From DATATV01 sp035551355 (lineage in GTDB: Bacteria > Actinomycetota > Actinomycetes > Mycobacteriales > Pseudonocardiaceae): DNA of 64,000 nucleotides. Below, piece after piece: positions 16,140 to 24,448 of the stretch. The notes under the pieces were generated by a model. That model had not been told where the DNA came from. It did no database searches and was given only the letters and a program-made list of their open reading frames with translations. Every line of letters starts with the position of its first letter. Position 1 is the first letter of the stretch. The stretch is from contig DASZNF010000144.1 of assembly GCA_035551355.1 (NCBI GenBank), positions 1-64,000 of the forward strand, in the 5' to 3' direction. Both the position numbers and the translations under genes were made by a program.

Positions 16140-16331
16140 GTGAAGGTAAAGGTCGACGCGACGCGCTGCCAGGGACACACGCTGTGCGCCATGATCGCCC
16201 CCAGGATCTTCGAGCTCGACGACGAGGACGGACATTCCTCGCCTACGACCGAAGAAGTCCCGGCGGATCAGGAAGATGCCGTCCGTGAGGCCGTCCGATC
16301 CTGCCCCGAGCAGGCCATCTCGATCTCCTGA
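16140..16331 (+). CDS. [3Fe-4S] ferredoxin
   Basis: 63 residues. Cluster ligands are Cys10 and Cys16 in CQGHTLC and Cys55 in SCPEQAI; the usual second cysteine is replaced by histidine (CxxHxxC), typical of the single-cluster ferredoxins that serve actinobacterial P450s. GTG 16140 follows GGAGGGAAAC. It lies between the mycofactocin-type SDR and a P450 (start 42 bases after its stop), so it is the likely electron donor for that P450 and possibly for the P450 at 5910. Confidence 0.92.
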   Translation: MKVKVDATRCQGHTLCAMIAPRIFELDDEDGHSSPTTEEVPADQEDAVREAVRSCPEQAISIS

Positions 16332-16373
16332 ACACATCGCCGGGCCCATCGGCCGGTCAGAAAGGACATCCCC

Positions 16374-17744
16374 GTGAGCGTGGACAATGCCGTGCCCGAC
16401 GAGGACCGCACGGGCAACCGGTACCACTTCGACCGGCACACCCCCGAATATCGCGAGCGGTTCAGCGACATCACCCAGGAGATGCACGCCCGGTGTCCAC
16501 TCGCCTGGAGCGACACCTACGGCGGGCACTGGGTGGCCGCGGGCGCACGTGAGGTGTTCGAACTGGCCCGCTCGGCCGACAAACTGTCCAACGACCACGA
16601 CGTGACCGGCGACGGCAGCGGGTACCACGGCATCTCGATACCGGCCCAGCAGAGTTCCAGCGCCATCCGGGGCGGATTCCTGGAGATGGATCCACCCGAT
16701 CAGCGCCACTACCGGCAGACGCTCAACCCCTACCTGTCCCCCGCGGCGGTCAACCGCTGGGTTCCGGTCATCGACGAGCTGGTGCGGGCCTGCCTGGACG
16801 AGAAGATCGAGAGCGGCCGGATCGATTTCGTCGACGATCTGGCCAACATCGTGCCCGCGGTGCTCACCATGGCCATGCTCGGCATTCCGCTGGCCCGCTG
16901 GACGATCTACAACGAACCCACTCACGCCGCGGTCTACACGCCGCCGGACACCCCGCAGATGGATCACGTGCGCGAGTTGCAGATGCAGCTGCACCACGAT
17001 CTGGCCGGTCACCTGGCCGAGATTCGCCGATCTTCGCGGCCCGGACTCATCGGCGCGCTGACCCGGGCCGAGATCAACGGCCGCAAGCCCGACGACCTGG
17101 AACTGCTCGGCGTGATCGCGCTGATCATCGGTGGCGGGTTCGACACGACCACCGCCCTGACCGCGCACGCCCTGGAATGGCTGGGCGAGAATCCCGCCCA
17201 ACGACAGCGGCTGAGCGGCGAACGGGAGCACCTGCTGGATTCGGCGACCGAGGAGTTCCTGCGGTTCTACACCCCGGCGCCCGGCGACGCCCGCACCGTC
17301 AGTCAGGACTGCGAGATCGCCGGTGCGCGGTTCAAGGAGGGCGACCGGCTGTGGCTGTCCTGGGCGATGGCCAATCGCGACCCGGCGGTGTTCGCCGAGC
17401 CGAACCGGATCGACCTGGCGCGCAAGGGAAATCGGCACCACAGCTTCGGGCTGGGCATCCACCGCTGCATCGGCTCCAACGTGGCCCGCGCCGTGTTCAA
17501 GCGGATGGTGGTGCAGGTGCTCGACCGGATGCCGGACTATGTCTGCGATCCCGAGCAGACCGTGCACTACCAGACCATCGGCGTCATCCAGGGCATGCGC
17601 AAGCTGCCCACCACCTTCACCCCCGGCCGCAGGCAGGGGCCTGGCATCGAGGAGACAATCGGGAGGCTGCAGGGGATCTGCGACGAGCAGCGCCTGGCCG
17701 AGCCGGTCACGAAACGCACGGCGGCCGCGCGGATCACCGGCTGA
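16374..17744 (+). CDS. cytochrome P450 paired with the ferredoxin
   Basis: 456 residues, longer than most bacterial P450s because of a C-terminal tail of about 40 residues. I-helix GGGFDTTTA, ExxR in EEFLR, heme loop FGLGIHRCIGSNVAR. GTG 16374 is 15 bases after AAAGGA. Immediately upstream is its likely ferredoxin, and downstream is the DUF35-Ltp2 fusion. This order suggests that hydroxylation and oxidation set up a carbon-carbon cleavage of a side chain, which is an inference. Confidence 0.93.
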   Translation: MSVDNAVPDEDRTGNRYHFDRHTPEYRERFSDITQEMHARCPLAWSDTYGGHWVAAGAREVFELARSADKLSNDHDVTGDGSGYHGISIPAQQSSSAIRGGFLEMDPPDQRHYRQTLNPYLSPAAVNRWVPVIDELVRACLDEKIESGRIDFVDDLANIVPAVLTMAMLGIPLARWTIYNEPTHAAVYTPPDTPQMDHVRELQMQLHHDLAGHLAEIRRSSRPGLIGALTRAEINGRKPDDLELLGVIALIIGGGFDTTTALTAHALEWLGENPAQRQRLSGEREHLLDSATEEFLRFYTPAPGDARTVSQDCEIAGARFKEGDRLWLSWAMANRDPAVFAEPNRIDLARKGNRHHSFGLGIHRCIGSNVARAVFKRMVVQVLDRMPDYVCDPEQTVHYQTIGVIQGMRKLPTTFTPGRRQGPGIEETIGRLQGICDEQRLAEPVTKRTAAARITG

Positions 17745-17778
17745 ACCGCCGGGCGAAACCTGCTTCGAGGAGGCAAAT

Positions 17779-19434
17779 GTGGTGGACGCGCGGCCGCTTC
17801 CCCTGGTAACACCGGAGAACGAGTTCTTCTGGACCGCAGGAGCCGATGGCACGCTGAGATTCGCCGAGTGCGAATCCTGCTCCGCGCTGATCCACCCGCC
17901 GCAACCGGTCTGCCGGTACTGCCGCCGGCCCCGGTCGGCCATCCGTGCGGTGTCCGGATTCGCCACGCTGATCGGGTTCACCGTCAACCACCGGTTCAGC
18001 CTGCCGGGATTGCCCGCGCCCTATGTGGTCGCCCAGGTCGCGATCGAGGAGGACCCGCGGGTCCGGCTGACCACCAACGCCGTGCACTGCGATCCGGCCG
18101 AACTCGAACTGGGTATGCGCATGCGGGTCGTGTTCGAGCGGCACGAGGACGTGTGGCTGCCGTTGTTCGAACCGGTAGCCGGCCAACCGCCGCCCGCGCC
18201 GCTGCCGCGGGACGAGATCGAACCGGGCCGGATGCGCGAACACATCCGGCCGATGCGCGCCGGTGAGAAGTTCGAGGACAAGGTGGCGCTGACCGGGATC
18301 GGCATGACCGAGCCGGGCCGGCGGCTGATGGTGTCGCCGCTGGCGCTGACCATCCAGGCCTGCGAACGCGCCGTCGCCGACGCCGGACTGTCCTTTTCGG
18401 ACATCGACGGCCTGTCGACCTATCCCGGCGCGGCCGGCGGGGTCAATGGCTTCGGCGAGGGCGGGGTCACCGCGCTGGAGGCGGCCCTGGGTCTGCGGCC
18501 CACCTGGTACAACGGCGGCTTCGAGACCTTCGGCCCCGGCGGCTCGCTGATCGCGGCGATGCTGGCCGTGGCCGGTGGGCTGGCCCGGCACGTGCTGTGC
18601 TTCCGCACGCTGTGGGAATCCACCTACGGCGAACTGGTCAAGGCCGGAAAGATCGCCCCGCCGGGCGGACGCACCCCGAGCTGGATGGTCCCGTTCGGCG
18701 CGACCTCGGCCGCCCACACGCTCGCGCAGAACGCGCAACGCCATTTCCACAAATACGGCACCACCCGGGAGACACTGGGCTGGATCGCGCTCAACCAGCG
18801 GGCCAACGCCGCGCTCAACCCGACCGCGATCTACCGCGAGCCACTGACCATGGACGACTATCTCGCCGCGCGGCCGATCACCACCCCGTTCGGGCTCTAC
18901 GACTGTGATGTGCCCTGCGACGCCTCGATCGCCGTGGTCGTGTCGGCCCGGGAGACCGCCCGCGACCTGGCCCGCCCGCCGGTGCTGGTCGAGGCGGTGG
19001 GCACCCAGCTGCTGGAACGGATCGAGTGGGACCAGAGCACCCTCACCCATGAGCCCCAGGTGCTCGGCCAGTCCGCGCACCTGTGGTCGCGCACCACGCT
19101 GGGCCCGGACGACGTGGACGTCGCCCAGCTCTACGACGGCTTCACCTTCAACTGCCTGTCCTGGCTGGAAGGCCTTGGCTTCTGCGGCATCGGCGAGGCC
19201 AAGGATTTTCTCGACGGCGGCAAGAACATCGCCCGGGACGGGGCGCTGCCGCTGAACACCCACGGCGGGCAGCTCTCCCACGGCCGCACCCACGGCATGG
19301 GCCTGGTCCACGAGGCCGTGTCGCAACTGCGCGGCGAGGCCGGAGCGCGGCAGGTGGCCGACGCGCGGGTCGCGGTGGTCACCAGCGGGGGCCTGACGCC
19401 CAGCGGGGCGCTGCTGCTGCGGGCCGACGCGTGA
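17779..19434 (+). CDS. DUF35-Ltp2 fusion: acyl-CoA retro-aldolase-like protein
   Basis: 551 residues, two parts. Residues 1-150 are a DUF35 module: a zinc ribbon CESC...CRYC followed by an OB-fold (FATLIGFTVNHRFSLPGLPAPYVVAQVAIEE). Residues 165-550 are a thiolase-like domain that resembles Ltp2, the steroid side-chain aldolase: the LYDGF tyrosine, GLGFCGIGEAKDFL and the C-terminal NTHGGQLSHGRTHGM. The thiolase nucleophilic cysteine is absent (YNGGFETFGPGGS at that place). Known Ltp2 works with a separate DUF35 domain carried by ChsH2; here both sit in one chain. GTG 17779 follows GAGGAGG. Confidence 0.85.
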   Translation: MVDARPLPLVTPENEFFWTAGADGTLRFAECESCSALIHPPQPVCRYCRRPRSAIRAVSGFATLIGFTVNHRFSLPGLPAPYVVAQVAIEEDPRVRLTTNAVHCDPAELELGMRMRVVFERHEDVWLPLFEPVAGQPPPAPLPRDEIEPGRMREHIRPMRAGEKFEDKVALTGIGMTEPGRRLMVSPLALTIQACERAVADAGLSFSDIDGLSTYPGAAGGVNGFGEGGVTALEAALGLRPTWYNGGFETFGPGGSLIAAMLAVAGGLARHVLCFRTLWESTYGELVKAGKIAPPGGRTPSWMVPFGATSAAHTLAQNAQRHFHKYGTTRETLGWIALNQRANAALNPTAIYREPLTMDDYLAARPITTPFGLYDCDVPCDASIAVVVSARETARDLARPPVLVEAVGTQLLERIEWDQSTLTHEPQVLGQSAHLWSRTTLGPDDVDVAQLYDGFTFNCLSWLEGLGFCGIGEAKDFLDGGKNIARDGALPLNTHGGQLSHGRTHGMGLVHEAVSQLRGEAGARQVADARVAVVTSGGLTPSGALLLRADA

Positions 19435-20297
19435 CCGCGATCGACGAGGCGACGGCGTGCCAGGTCGAGGTCGACGGCGTGCCCATGTCGGCCATCATGC
19501 GGCAGGTCGCGCAGCCGCGGGCGGTTGTCGTGGCGCTGCACGGCGGAGCCGCGAAGGCGGCGTACTTCCATTACCCGGGCCATCCGGAACAGTCGTTGCT
19601 GGACACCGGGGCGGCGCTGGGCTACACCGTGATCGCCCTGGACCGGCCCGGCTATGGCGCGTCCGCGCCGTACTGCGCCGATCTGACCGCGCCGGCCGAC
19701 CGGGTCGCCCTGGCCTACCGCGCGGTCGACGCACTGCTGGGCGACGGTTCCCGTGGCGCCGGGCTGTTCCTGCTCGGGCACTCGGCGGGCTGCGAGCTGG
19801 CCATCCGGATGGCGGCGGCCCGGGACGTGCTGGGCTTGGAGATATCCGGTACCGGCCGGCATTTCCGTCCGGCGGCGCGGGACGCGTTACGGCCCGAGCG
19901 TCGCCCCGCGGGCTGGCTGCACGGCCTCATCTGGGATCCGGTCGGCCTGTATCCGGAGGGCGTGGTGGGCGGAACGCACTTCCTGTCCCCCGGCCCGGCC
20001 TACGAGAGCGACTCGGTACCCCGGTGGGCACCGCGGGATTTCGCGATCGCCGCCGCGCAGGTCCGCGTTCCGGTGCGCTACACCATCGGCGACCACGACA
20101 ATGTGTGGCCGCACGATCGCGAGGCGATGAGTGAGGTCGCGGCCCTGTTCTCCGGCACCGAACGGATGGTGACGGCGGTGCAGACTCGTGGTGGGCACAA
20201 CCTCAGCGTCGGACTGACCGCGAAGGCCTACCATCTGGCGGTGCTGGCCTTCCTGGAGGAATGTGTTGCGGCGCAACGGATACAACGTGGGAGGTGA
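19431..20297 (+). CDS. alpha/beta hydrolase
   Basis: 288 residues. The oxyanion loop is LHGGAAKAAYF, the nucleophile elbow is GHSAGCE, an aspartate is available in IGDHDNVWPHD, and a histidine in TRGGHNLSVG completes a likely triad. It would cleave an ester, lactone or thioester. GTG 19431 overlaps the stop of the fusion gene by four bases, so the two are probably made together. No lipase signal peptide, hence cytoplasmic. The substrate may be the product of the aldolase step, by position only. Confidence 0.8.
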   Translation: MTAIDEATACQVEVDGVPMSAIMRQVAQPRAVVVALHGGAAKAAYFHYPGHPEQSLLDTGAALGYTVIALDRPGYGASAPYCADLTAPADRVALAYRAVDALLGDGSRGAGLFLLGHSAGCELAIRMAAARDVLGLEISGTGRHFRPAARDALRPERRPAGWLHGLIWDPVGLYPEGVVGGTHFLSPGPAYESDSVPRWAPRDFAIAAAQVRVPVRYTIGDHDNVWPHDREAMSEVAALFSGTERMVTAVQTRGGHNLSVGLTAKAYHLAVLAFLEECVAAQRIQRGR

Positions 20298-20301
20298 AGC
20301 G

Positions 20302-20823
20302 GTGGCACCGGATTCGCTCGTTCTGCTGTTGCTGCGGGTGGTCGTGGGGATCACCATGATCGCGCACGGCTGGAACCACTGGCGCGGTGGCGGACGTATC
20401 GCGGGCACGGCCCGCTGGTTCGCCGGTCTGGGGCTTCGGCACGGAAAGCTGCAGGCCTGGCTGAGCGTGGTGACCGAACTCGGCGCCGGCGTGCTGCTGA
20501 TCCTGGGTCTGTTGACGCCGTTGGCCTGTGCCGCGGTGATCTCGGTGATGCTGGTCGCCGGGCTGCTCGCGCACCGGCCCAACGGGTTCTTCGTGTTCAA
20601 GGAGGGCTACGAGTACGTGCTGGTGTTGGCGATCGTGTCGCTGGCGCTGGCCGCGCTCGGGCCCGGCGGGTGGTCGGTCGATTCCGCCGCCGGGATCGCC
20701 ATGACCGGCTGGCTCGGCGGCGGTGTCGCCCTGGGCGTGGCGGTGCTCGCCACCGCCGGTCTGCTGGCGACGTTCTGGCGTCCCGTGCCGAAACCGGCGG
20801 AATCTCCGGCGGAGGTGGACTGA
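20302..20823 (+). CDS. DoxX-family membrane protein
   Basis: 173 residues with four hydrophobic helices: LLLLRVVVGITMIAHGW, SVVTELGAGVLLILGLLTPL, AAVISVMLVAGLLA and a C-terminal pair around YVLVLAIVSLALAAL and LGGGVALGVAVLATAGLLA. DoxX proteins sit in the membrane and are linked to quinone or thiol redox partners. GTG 20302 follows GGGAGGTG. In this operon it could take electrons from the redox enzymes upstream, which is an inference. Confidence 0.8.
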   Translation: MAPDSLVLLLLRVVVGITMIAHGWNHWRGGGRIAGTARWFAGLGLRHGKLQAWLSVVTELGAGVLLILGLLTPLACAAVISVMLVAGLLAHRPNGFFVFKEGYEYVLVLAIVSLALAALGPGGWSVDSAAGIAMTGWLGGGVALGVAVLATAGLLATFWRPVPKPAESPAEVD

Positions 20824-21641
20824 TGCGGGTCGGTTTCATCGGGCTGGGCAGCCAGGGTGGGCCGATGGCCCGCCGGATCATCGACGCCGGTTTCCCCACC
20901 ACGTTGTGGGCCCGGCGCCCGGCGTCACTGGAGCCCTACGCGGACACCGCGGCGAAGGTGGCGTCCTCGCCGGCCGAACTGGCCGCGGCCAGCGACCTGG
21001 TGTGCCTGTGCGTCGTCGGGGACGCCGATGTCGAGCAGATCACCGAGGGCGAACACGGGGTGCTGGCCGGCCTGGCCGAGGGCGGGGTGATCGCGGTGCA
21101 CAGCACGGTGCACCCGGACACCTGCTCTCGACTGGCCGCGCGGGCCGGTGCCCGCGGGGTGTCGGTGATCGACGCACCGGTCAGCGGCGGTGGGCCGGCC
21201 GCGGCCGAGGGACGGTTGCTGGTCATGGCCGGCGGCCCGGCCGAGGTGATCGAGCGGTGCCGTCCGGTGTTGTCCACCTACGGCGATCCAGTGGTACATC
21301 TCGGAGACATCGGTTCGGGTCAGGTCACGAAGCTGCTGAACAACCTGATGTTCACCGCGAACCTGGCGACCGCCACCGGGACGCTGGCCCTGGGCCGGGC
21401 GCTGGGGGTCGATCCGGCCAAGCTGGGTGAGGTGATCACGCACGGCACGGCCAGCAGTTTCGCGCTGGGCCGGGTGGTCGACGCGGGCGGCACGCTCGAC
21501 CGGCTGGCCGCGCACGCGGGCGGCCTGCTGCGCAAGGATGTCGGCCTGGTGGCCGATCTGGCGGCCGCGGCCGGGGTGACACCGGGCGTCGTGCTGGACG
21601 CGGCCGATGCGACCCTGGCGCAGTTGCGCCATCCCCGGTAG
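20823..21641 (+). CDS. NAD(P)-dependent beta-hydroxyacid dehydrogenase (HIBADH family)
   Basis: 272 residues. The Rossmann loop is GFIGLGSQGGPMARRII, the substrate-binding motif is DAPVSGGGPAA, and the catalytic lysine lies in KLLNNLMF. The family reversibly oxidises 3-hydroxyisobutyrate-like acids. Its ATG overlaps the TGA of the DoxX gene (TGATG). It ends the operon six bases before the convergent TetR gene. The gene at 54734-55510 is a second member of the family. Confidence 0.85.
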   Translation: MRVGFIGLGSQGGPMARRIIDAGFPTTLWARRPASLEPYADTAAKVASSPAELAAASDLVCLCVVGDADVEQITEGEHGVLAGLAEGGVIAVHSTVHPDTCSRLAARAGARGVSVIDAPVSGGGPAAAEGRLLVMAGGPAEVIERCRPVLSTYGDPVVHLGDIGSGQVTKLLNNLMFTANLATATGTLALGRALGVDPAKLGEVITHGTASSFALGRVVDAGGTLDRLAAHAGGLLRKDVGLVADLAAAAGVTPGVVLDAADATLAQLRHPR

Positions 21642-21646
21642 ATCCG

Positions 21647-22279
21647 TTACGGATCCGGTGGTTCGGGCCGGGTGAGGGCGCGCAGGCAGAACGCCGTGGT
21701 GCGCCGCACGTCCGCCGGGGAGGGAACTTCGCGGCGCCACAGGTGATCCGCGAGCGCGCCGAACACCGCGTGCGCCGCCAGCGACGCGTCGAATTCCGGA
21801 TCGGCACTGCCCAGTGCCCGGAACGGGTCGGGCAACAGCCCGGCCAGCCGGCCGCTGGCCGAGGGCGCCATGTCCTGATTCAGCGTCCCCGCGTTCCACA
21901 GCACGGCACGGGTGGTCGCGGCGCTGTCCTGCGCCGCCTGGGACAGCACGCCCTCGACCCAGCGGTGAACCTGGTGCCGAGGCTGGGTTTCCTTGGCCAT
22001 CTGGTGCGCCACATAGCCGTGCAGCCGCTGCGCCCCGTCCTCCAGCAACGCGGCGACCAAGGCGTCCTTCGACCGGAAGTGGCGGTAGAACGCCTCGTTG
22101 GACAGGCCGGCCGCGGTGACGATGTCGGCCACCCGCGGCCGTGCTCCGGTGCCCCGCTCGCGCATCACGGCCAGGGCCGCGTCCAGCAGCCGACGCACCT
22201 CGTCGGTGTAGCCTGCGCTGCGTTCGGCCAGGGCGCGCTGCGCGATCCGGGCGGCGATATCGCTCGTCGGTTGCGACAT
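21647..22279 (-). CDS. TetR-family transcriptional regulator
   Basis: 210 residues. The N-terminal helix-turn-helix is PRVADIVTAAGLSNEAFYRHFRSKDALVAALL, at about residues 48-80; the remainder is a ligand-binding helical domain. No copy of the regulon palindrome was seen directly upstream, so it is less likely to be the master regulator of the region. It lies downstream of the SDR genes at 22342-23930 in the same orientation and could be part of that transcript. Confidence 0.9.
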   Translation of the reverse strand: MSQPTSDIAARIAQRALAERSAGYTDEVRRLLDAALAVMRERGTGARPRVADIVTAAGLSNEAFYRHFRSKDALVAALLEDGAQRLHGYVAHQMAKETQPRHQVHRWVEGVLSQAAQDSAATTRAVLWNAGTLNQDMAPSASGRLAGLLPDPFRALGSADPEFDASLAAHAVFGALADHLWRREVPSPADVRRTTAFCLRALTRPEPPDP

Positions 22280-22341
22280 TCCGGCTCACCGGCCCAGCGT
22301 TGCGCCGGCATGCGGATGCCGGGCCGAGTCGACCTCCACTG

Positions 22342-23109
22342 TCACACCGGGCCCAATCCGTCGACCCGCAGCAGGGAGCCGGTGGTGTAGGACGAGGCGT
22401 CGCTGGCGTAGTAGAGGGCGGCGGTGACGATCTCCTCGGGCTGACCGAATCGGCGCAACAGGACGGCGGGCACGTCCTGTCCCGGCACCGCCCAGGATTT
22501 CGAGATGTCGGTGTAGAACCCGCCCGGCGAGATCACGTTGACCCGGACCTTCGGCGCGAACTCCTGGGCCAGCACCACGCTGATCGCGTTGAGCGCGGCC
22601 TTCGATCCGGCGTACGGGCCGAACCTCGGCGCCGGCCGCAGCGCTCCGGTGCTGGACACGCTGATGATCGAGCCGCCCTCACCCGCCGCCATCCGCGACG
22701 CCACCAGCGCGGACAGGCGAAACGGGCCCTTGAAGTTCACCGCGACGATCTTGTCGAACAGTTCCTCGCCGGTCTCCACCGAGGACGGCGCCACCGGCGA
22801 CATCCCGGCGTTGTTGACCAGCACATCCACCCGGCCGAACTGCTGGTGGGCGTGCTCGGCCAACGCTTCCAGCTCGTCCCAGTGGCCGACGTGACAGGCG
22901 ACCGGCAGCGCCTTCCGGCCCAGCGACTCCACCTCGCGGGCGACCGCTTCGCACGCGTCGATCTTGCGGCTGGCGATCACCACGTCCGCCCCGGCCGCGG
23001 CGAGCCCGAGCACGATGGCCCGGCCCAGCCCACGGCTGCCGCCGGTCACCAGCGCGACCTTGCCGGTGAGGTCGAACAGTTCAGCCGGAGTCTTCGCGAC
23101 GTCGTTCAT
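22342..23109 (-). CDS. SDR family oxidoreductase
   Basis: 255 residues. Cofactor loop TGGSRGLGRAI, NNAG in LVNNAGMSP, serine in SVSSTG, active site YAGSK. The C-terminus has the usual GQPEEIVTAALYYASDASSYTTGSLLRVDGG-like end. It would act as an alcohol or 3-hydroxyacyl dehydrogenase. ATG 23109 is the first start in the frame after the conserved N-terminus. It is 23 bases downstream of another SDR gene, so the VOC-SDR-SDR(-TetR) order is probably one operon. Confidence 0.88.
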   Translation of the reverse strand: MNDVAKTPAELFDLTGKVALVTGGSRGLGRAIVLGLAAAGADVVIASRKIDACEAVAREVESLGRKALPVACHVGHWDELEALAEHAHQQFGRVDVLVNNAGMSPVAPSSVETGEELFDKIVAVNFKGPFRLSALVASRMAAGEGGSIISVSSTGALRPAPRFGPYAGSKAALNAISVVLAQEFAPKVRVNVISPGGFYTDISKSWAVPGQDVPAVLLRRFGQPEEIVTAALYYASDASSYTTGSLLRVDGLGPV

Positions 23110-23132
23110 CCTCGGCCCTCGATCCCGTCCGG

Positions 23133-23930
23133 TCATCTTGTCGTCACCGCCGCCACCAGGCCCCCGTCCACCAGCAGATCGATGCCGGTGAGGAAGGCGG
23201 CCTCGTCGGACAACGCGAACGCGACCACGGCGGCGACCTCGTCGGCCCGGCCCTGGCGGCCCAGCGGGGTGCGCCGGGCCAGCTCGGCCATGCTCCCGTG
23301 CTGGCCGGCCTCCTGCCTGCCCTGCGGTGTGTCGATCAGACCGGGCGACACCGAGCAGATGCGGGCACCGGCCCGGCCCAGCCGCACCGCTTCCCGCCGC
23401 ACGAACCGGTGCACGCCGAGTTTGGCGAGTGAGTACGCGACACCGGTGTCCTCGATGGACGGTCCGATCGCGGTGCGCAGCCGGTCGGTGAAATCCGCGC
23501 GGAGTGGGTCGTCGAGCACGTCCGGACCGGGGTCGAACGAGCCGAGCATCGGGGCCATGGAGGCGAAGCACACCAGGGCCGTGCCCTCGATGACCAGTGG
23601 CCGGAGCGCGTCGACGAGCCGGGCCGTGCCGACCAGGTCGACCGTGATGATGCGCCGCCAGCCGGCCATCGTCGGGGAGATGCCCGCGGCGTGCGCCACC
23701 GAGCGCAGGGTGCCCAGCGCCGACACCCGGGTGGCGAGCCGGGCCAGGCCCTCGGGGTCGGTGATGTCCAGTCCGAACGGTTCTGCGCCGGGCAGTTCGC
23801 GGGCCGCGGCGGTCACCGTGGGCTCGTCCCTGTCGACCAGCAGCACCGTGTCGACCGTCCCGGCCAGGCGCCGCGCGCAGGCCAGGCCCATGCCGCGGCC
23901 GGCGCCGGTCACGACGCCCACGGTGCTCAT
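23133..23930 (-). CDS. SDR family oxidoreductase
   Basis: 265 residues. Cofactor loop VTGAGRGMGLACARRLAG and active site YSLAK (after a longer-than-usual loop of about 40 residues containing APMLGSFDPGPDV). The NNAG position reads AHAAG. This pattern matches an actinobacterial SDR subgroup related to 3-alpha-hydroxysteroid dehydrogenase-like proteins, but that is tentative. ATG 23930 overlaps the stop of the VOC gene by four bases. Confidence 0.82.
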   Translation of the reverse strand: MSTVGVVTGAGRGMGLACARRLAGTVDTVLLVDRDEPTVTAAARELPGAEPFGLDITDPEGLARLATRVSALGTLRSVAHAAGISPTMAGWRRIITVDLVGTARLVDALRPLVIEGTALVCFASMAPMLGSFDPGPDVLDDPLRADFTDRLRTAIGPSIEDTGVAYSLAKLGVHRFVRREAVRLGRAGARICSVSPGLIDTPQGRQEAGQHGSMAELARRTPLGRQGRADEVAAVVAFALSDEAAFLTGIDLLVDGGLVAAVTTR

Positions 23931-24403
23931 GTCGCGTTCCCGGGTGCGGCCCAGCATTGCCGCAGCTGTGCCTGCGCGGCCCGGGTGACCAGCTCGATCC
24001 GGAAACCGTTGCTGCTGCGGCAGAACGTGAAGTACGGCCGGCCGTCGGGCCCGAGGCGGCTGGCCTCCTCGACGTAGCCGTGGCTGGTCAGCTCGGCCAC
24101 GTCGGCGGCGACATCGTCGGACCAGTAGCCGATGTGGTGCAGGCCGGCGGCCGATTCCCACAGCGTGCCCGGGATGCTGCGCACGATCTCCAGCCGGGGC
24201 ACGGACACCGAGAACACACAGCGCAGCTCCACCACCAATGGACCACCGGGCAGGGTCACCTCGGTCGTGGAGCCAACCTCCGGTCCCCATTCGTAGCCGA
24301 GCGCGGCCGCCAGCGCGTCCGTGGTGGCCCGGAGATCTTCGGCGACGATCCCGACATGGAACTGATCTTCACGTCGCACGGCCACTCCACGAAAGAATTG
24401 CAT
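23927..24403 (-). CDS. VOC/glyoxalase-superfamily protein
   Basis: 158 residues. Metal-binding-type positions are seen in DQFHVGIVAEDL (His), WESAAGLHHIGYWSDDV (His) and FRIELV (Glu), as in methylmalonyl-CoA epimerase-like and ring-cleaving VOC proteins. The longest start, ATG 24403, lies inside a regulon palindrome, so either the message is leaderless or translation starts at a GTG about six to eight codons in. It is divergent from the ACAD at 24449 and coupled by a four-base overlap to the SDR. Confidence 0.75.
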   Translation of the reverse strand: MQFFRGVAVRREDQFHVGIVAEDLRATTDALAAALGYEWGPEVGSTTEVTLPGGPLVVELRCVFSVSVPRLEIVRSIPGTLWESAAGLHHIGYWSDDVAADVAELTSHGYVEEASRLGPDGRPYFTFCRSSNGFRIELVTRAAQAQLRQCWAAPGNAT

Positions 24404-24428
24404 TCTCAGTCACGAGAAAGATATTCTC
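24393..24428. promoter_or_regulatory. tandem pair of regulon palindromes, centres 21 bp apart
   Basis: Copy one is AAGAATTGCATTCTC (24393-24407), one mismatch to the consensus; copy two is GAGAAAGATATTCTC (24414-24428), perfect GAGAA/TTCTC arms. Their centres are 21 bp apart, two helical turns. The pair occupies most of the space between the divergent VOC (start 24403) and ACAD (start 24449) genes. Confidence 0.65.
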
Positions 24429-24448
24429 ACCCCCGGAGAGGAGACGCA

